This document shows positions 59,245 through 64,000 of a DNA stretch of 64,000 nucleotides, in pieces. Origin of the DNA: Benincasa hispida (taxonomy: Eukaryota > Streptophyta > Magnoliopsida > Cucurbitales > Cucurbitaceae). The stretch covers positions 39,799,004-39,863,003 of the forward strand of contig NC_052354.1 in assembly GCF_009727055.1 (NCBI RefSeq), given 5' to 3'. The position numbers were made by a program, and so were the translations under genes. Each line of letters begins with the position of its first letter. Position 1 is the first letter of the stretch. Below the pieces are notes generated by a model. The model was not told the origin of the DNA, did no database searches, and saw only the letters and a list, made by a program, of their open reading frames with translations.

Positions 59245-61095
59245 CCTGGCGTTGAGAGTTGGGAAACGATTCCATGTTCTATCAAATAGTCCTTGAATGC
59301 GGAGTCCAAAAACTCTCCACCTCGATCTGTAATCCGTCTATCCAATGCGTTTCAACTTCAGCCTTGAACTCTTTAAACTTTTCAAAGGATTCAGACTTCC
59401 GTTACAAAAGATAAACATACCCATACCTGGAGTAATCATCAGTAAAACTGATAAAATACTCATAGCCACCCCAGGCTCGCACATTCATGAAACCACAAAG
59501 GTTAGAATGTACTAACTCTAGAGGCTCAGAATGTACTAACTCTAGAGGCTCTTTGGCTCTAAAACCTTTTCCAGTAAAAGGTCGTTTAGTCATCTTACCC
59601 TCAAGGCAAGATTCACACACAGGTAAAGAATTGTATTCTAACTAACTTAGAAGTCCATTCTTCACCAATCTCTCATTCCTATTGAGATTGATGTGTCCTA
59701 AATGTAGATGCCAAAGTTGGGCATTTTCTTTTGGAGAAATTTGTTGACGTTTTGATTGAGTTATGGCAGTTCTGAATATTTCAGTATTATGAAGGGAACT
59801 AATGGCTAATGACCTTAGTACATATAAATTTGATTCCATAATTGTTGTTCAAACAAAGACTCCATCTTTATGAATAAAGATTTACTCAAATTGAAAGAAA
59901 TAGTGTATTTACATTGTAATAAGAACTTTACAGAAATAAGGTTTGTTTTTAGTTCAGGAATAATATATACATCATTTAAATTTAGAAACCTATTATGTAA
60001 AGTCAACTAGATCCCTCCCACTTCCATTGCTAAGACGACATGCCCGGTGCCTACTCGCATCGTCATCTCACCAGCCTCCAGCTGTTGCCAGGATCTGATC
60101 CCCTGAAAAGAAGAACAAACATGGTTAATGGCGCTTGAATCAATTATCCAGGCAAATTTATCATTCTCCACTAAACAAGTTTCGAGTACAAGTAAATCAT
60201 ATTTACCTTTATCCACCTTGGTCTTAGCCTTGGCTGCTTTCTTCTCCTTCTGATACCGAGGACAGTTCCTCTTCCAATGTTCATCTTGGTTGCAATGGAA
60301 ACACTTTCCCTTAGCAACTGGTGGATGCCTCCTCGGGGCGACAGATGGTGGGCATGCCTTCCTTTTTCCCTTACCTCCCTTCTTCTTCTTCCTCTTTACA
60401 GAGTTAGAAGTAGAAGGTGCAGACTTCGTTCCTGAGGTCGAACCTCTATGGAACGTCCTTGAGCATGAAGCAATATTTGCCTCACCCTTCTGCCTCTCTT
60501 TACTTTTCAGTAAAGATTGGTATGTCTGCAACTCGTTGAGGAGAGTTCTAAGGTTATATTTCACTTTGTTAAGAATCACATTGCTAACAAAGTGCAGGAA
60601 GCTCTTCGGAAAAGAATGCAGGATTATGCTAACCTGGCTACCCTCATCGATGGTAGACCCATTCAACTCCACCATATTGAAATGGACCATCATGTTTAGT
60701 ACATGTTCACGAACAGAGGTGCCTTCTTGCCTTTTGGAGTTGAATATATATTTAAGAGCCTTATGCATAAGTTGTTTAGACGGTTGTCCAAACATCCCCC
60801 GTAAGGACTTCATGATCTCATGAGCTAAGACCATAGACTCATGCTTCTTGGCCAAGATGTCAGAAAGACTTGCCAAGATATAAGCTCGGGCCTTCTCATT
60901 CACTCTTGTCCATCACTCGTATGTGTCCCGATCATTTCGAGTGGCATTTGGAGCTGGAATAGGAGGACAAGCCTCCGTGAGAGCGAACATGAGATTCTCA
61001 ATGATTAGGATCGTCGTGATCATATGTTTCCATGTTGAAAAATTTTCGCCAATCAATTTTTCAGCGCTTAACAAATATAAGGTGGCTGTAGCCAT
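59245..61095 (-). pseudogene. Copia F gag, protease and integrase N-terminal part
   Basis: The gag start at 61095 reads MATATLYLLSAEKLIGENFS. TGA at 60913 is followed by NEKARAYILASLSDILAKKH and MKSLRGMFGQPS. The zinc knuckle is CFHCNQDEHWKRNC (CX2CX4HX4C). The protease reads WIIDSSAINHVC, where DSGA is usual, so the active-site Gly is lost. Next are the HHCC region (LWHLHLGHINLNR...CESCLEGKMTKRPF) and the integrase Asp motifs FTDDYSRYGYVYL and TDRGGEF. Further stops fall near 60007, 59815, 59640 and 59400. A 24-bp duplication (about 59506-59553) repeats EPLELVHS. At 59244 the frame is cut by the Athila-like insertion and resumes at 48071. Confidence 0.88.
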
Positions 61096-63566
61096 TTGAA
61101 AAAGTTGCTGAAAATACGAAAAATCTTGATTAGATTTTGCTAAACCACTTTTAAATCAATTTGTTTAGCAAAACAGTTTCAAGTGCCCTAAGTAATAGAA
61201 TTCTAATTTGCAATGATGCCCTAGTGAGTCAGGACAAATGGCACCGATGGGGTGATCAATTGCCCCTACACTGGGATGAGACATTCTCGACCATTATTCA
61301 GAACCAACTCTTGGAACTGAACCTAACAACTACCATTTTTCGGTCCATAATTGTTAACATTTAACTATTCTGTATAAGTGTAACCCCTCGTTTTCGGTGC
61401 CAGAGTCCCGCTCTAATGCGCTTACCGTAGAAAAAAGACGGATTAGGACAAGAGACTAAGTTACCTTATCCTTTTACAGGAGATCAAATAAAGAAACACG
61501 CAAAACTGCCATTCTTTAGGGGGACACTTCCAGGGTGCCTTGAGGCGATGCACAGTAACTTTATTCAACCTAACGAGGGAGACCGAAGGATAGATCTCAC
61601 GATGTGGACATAAGAAGAAAAGTGAAAGGTTTAAGTGAAGCATCTTATGCCTCAAGTACCTCCCACTGAATGTTCTACCTAGGGATTCATTAACCTAGAC
61701 AATCTAACTACTGATTTTAGTCTAAGTGGTCTTTTTAAAGTTTGCTCATAAACAACGTTTGTTTATGAAATGTAAACACGTTCAAGTAGTCACATTTAAA
61801 CACTTTAATGGACTATCCTTAACTTGTATGTATGCATCAAATCTATCTAATTCATCTTTTCAGGTAAGTTCTCAGGTAGAGGTGTTACATTTCCATCAAC
61901 TTAAATACCCCAACCTAGACAGAACCCACCTTAGACAAAAGGTCCCTTATACATATATTTGCTACACTTTGACCTTTTATTAGCCAATTTAATCCTATTA
62001 AACTGATTAAAAGATTAAAACCTTAGGGTTGCTAATCATATTAGAACCGTGATCTTAGGTCTATGTGTTCCAAGTTTTAAACATTTTAAAACATGAATTA
62101 AACCTAAGTGAGGATGCATGTCTTTCTTATTTCTTTTAATTTTAATTTACATGTACATAATATAAGCCGCTCATAAAAAGAAAAAACTAAAAAAAATATA
62201 TGTGTGCATAACGAGCGCGTTTATACACAATAGCTAAAAGTACACTATGTGTCAGTGCCTTCATTGCAATGTCGAATCCATTACTATATAACTTTTATAT
62301 AACGTGTAATAAACCAATAGCAAACACTGCTACTCAATTCGACAAACACCACCTTATACTATAACTTATAATAAATATAAGATGATGCATGTCAATGCTT
62401 TTTTATGCACTGCATATATATATGTTAATAATTTGGAATGATGGCATGGGCATGCCCTCTTATAAAATAAAATCAGATGCTTCTCAAATTATAACAATTA
62501 AACAATAAGAGATTAATGCCATGATCAAATGCATAACCTAAGGTAGGATTTTACTAATATGGTTCATACCATAATGCACATATAGCACATACATCATGTA
62601 TAAAATCAATAAAGATTAATGGACCCGGTGATGAGCCAATTTTTACCAGAAAGAATGAAAAGAAGAAAAATCCTATCTATTTAATATTTTATCATCTCGA
62701 TGCAACCGGTCGTGTACTAGCATAACGTACCTCTCCTCTTAGACAAAGGATTTCTTCCTTCGGTTCGAATGTTACGGTGAAAACTCCATTCAAAGGCGAA
62801 CCGGGTTTCTTGATTACCCGCTGAATGGGTGAGGTCTCCATCCATCGTGAATAGCAATCTTTAGTAAGGTAGACCGATCGTTCAAATCCGCACACTAGAA
62901 CGATAGGGAACTTTAGCAAACGATCACGTGAACGACGAAAGAGGCTGGCGAAGCGCTGATTCGTGTCATGGCAACGTGGTAGCTTTGATGTAAATAGGTA
63001 AATGATTTACCTTGTGATGTTAAACGATCATTTAGTCAGTTACTGAGCGATGAAGCTTGCTGACCTAAACGATCGTCTAGCGAGCATGCGTTAAATGATA
63101 CTCAGCAATCTTGTGCCCGATTGTCTTCCCGATACAACCAACGCTTGATCGCATACCCCATCGTTCAACCGATGCGTTTAACCACGATTGCAAAGTCCTT
63201 CATCTTCACGATGCGATGGACAGCAATCGCATAGAACTTTTGCTGCATGATGCGATCAACCCTAGATCATCTCCTTCCTCGAAGAGCCGCAACCTTTGCT
63301 CAGAACTTCGACGAACGACTCAAGACTTCAAACACTTTGAATACAGACTCAATTATGATTATATATGCCAAAAAACGCTGGGGCCTTTACATACAATCAC
63401 AAATGTAAAAGGAATTTAAATAGATTGAGGCAATTCATCCCGAAAACATCCATTAATCTGGCACATTCACAACAGAATTAACAATTAAAACAGCGTAGAA
63501 ATGCACCCACTATGAATGTATACGTTATTTCGTTGCAAAAAATGAAATCGAAGTATCAGAAACTTG
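61096..63566 (-). other. Copia F leader, no gene seen
   Basis: About 2.5 kb between primer binding site and gag. It parallels 26600-27896 and 32481-33633. It contains CGATCATTTAG and AACGATCGTCTAGCG motifs near 63020-63075. Open frames here have no recognised domain. Confidence 0.7.
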
Positions 63567-63578
63567 GCTCTGATACCA
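63567..63578 (-). promoter_or_regulatory. Primer binding site of copia F
   Basis: GCTCTGATACCA is the complement of TGGTATCAGAGC, matching the 3' end of initiator tRNA-Met. Two bases separate it from the LTR. Confidence 0.9.
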
Positions 63579-63580
63579 AT

Positions 63581-64000
63581 TGAAGGATCTCAATATGAGA
63601 GTTCCATGAGCGGGATTAGATTGCTCCGATTTCACAATGAACGAAATATAAACAATATACATTCTATACAAACAGTTATGCATAATAAACTTATCAACAA
63701 CATGCTCAGAGTACGATAAAAGACAGATAAAGGGGTTCATACCAGAGGAAGACGACCTTCTTTTGTGTGAACCTATAGCAGCGGAAAGCTCCACCGATCT
63801 ACAAGCACCCGGCGAGTCTCTCGACTGTTACTTTGTGATCCGAACGTACACGAACGAGGATTCAGGGACAACACCACCACCAAGGAAACCCAGGTATCCT
63901 CGGCGTCAAAAACCCAAAGTGTGGGCTCTGGTTAGTTTGGTAGAGAACGGAGGAAAGAGTATCGTGTAAACGACAAACGCGCACAAAAAGAACGATGTTA
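63581..64000 (-). mobile_element. Copia F 5' LTR, cut by the window edge
   Basis: Starts TGAAGGATCTCAATATGAG and matches 44219-44640 closely: CATGAGCGGGATTAGAT, GTTATGCATAATAAACTTAT, ACACGAACGAGGATTC and GGAAACCCAGGTATCCTCGG. About 1.6 kb more is expected outside the window. Confidence 0.92.

Noticed and set aside
60290..60823. 177-codon plus-strand frame
   Set aside because: It is the antisense shadow of copia gag, which has clear zinc knuckle and gag motifs on the minus strand.

Overview
The window is plant nuclear DNA: AT-rich, intergenic and dominated by transposons. The retroelement gag and plant mobile domain (PMD) proteins resemble, from memory, those common in cucurbit genomes. That family assignment is an impression, not something proved here. 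I found no intact host gene, tRNA, rRNA or CRISPR array. Almost every protein-coding stretch is a broken transposon gene.

Layout. 0-1.5 kb: a decayed PMD gene on the minus strand. 1.5-6.3 kb: a satellite array of about 46 units of 102 bp. 6.3-10.5 kb: an AT-rich tandem repeat, a probable LTR with a TATA box, a harbinger-like end and a SIRE-like LTR. 10.66-19.67 kb: one Mutator-like element (MULE) with terminal inverted repeats, hairpin-forming 21-mers, two large CGATCG arrays, a broken MURA transposase and a PMD gene as cargo. 19.7-34.3 kb: copia LTRs of one related family, a Ulp1 protease remnant, a foldback repeat, and a copia leader split by a solo LTR that itself holds a 2.75-kb LTR-like insert. 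34.3-38.0 kb: a CACTA terminus, a ~155-bp tandem repeat and unrecognised DNA. 38.0-46.9 kb: more copia LTRs, two of them carrying nested solo LTRs with perfect 5-bp target site duplications. 46.9-64.0 kb: a minus-strand copia element whose integrase is split by an 11.2-kb Athila-like gypsy element. The copia 5' LTR runs off the right edge.

The genes work together only as former transposons: gag, protease, integrase, RT and RNase H in the retroelements, and MURA plus PMD cargo in the MULE. Stops, frameshifts and lost catalytic residues show that most are inactive.

Assembly quality matters here. There are three N gaps (51727-52359, 53624-53633, 56975-57905). A Nextera mate-pair junction adapter remains at 49073-49110. 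RT sequence appears falsely duplicated around the 10-N gap.
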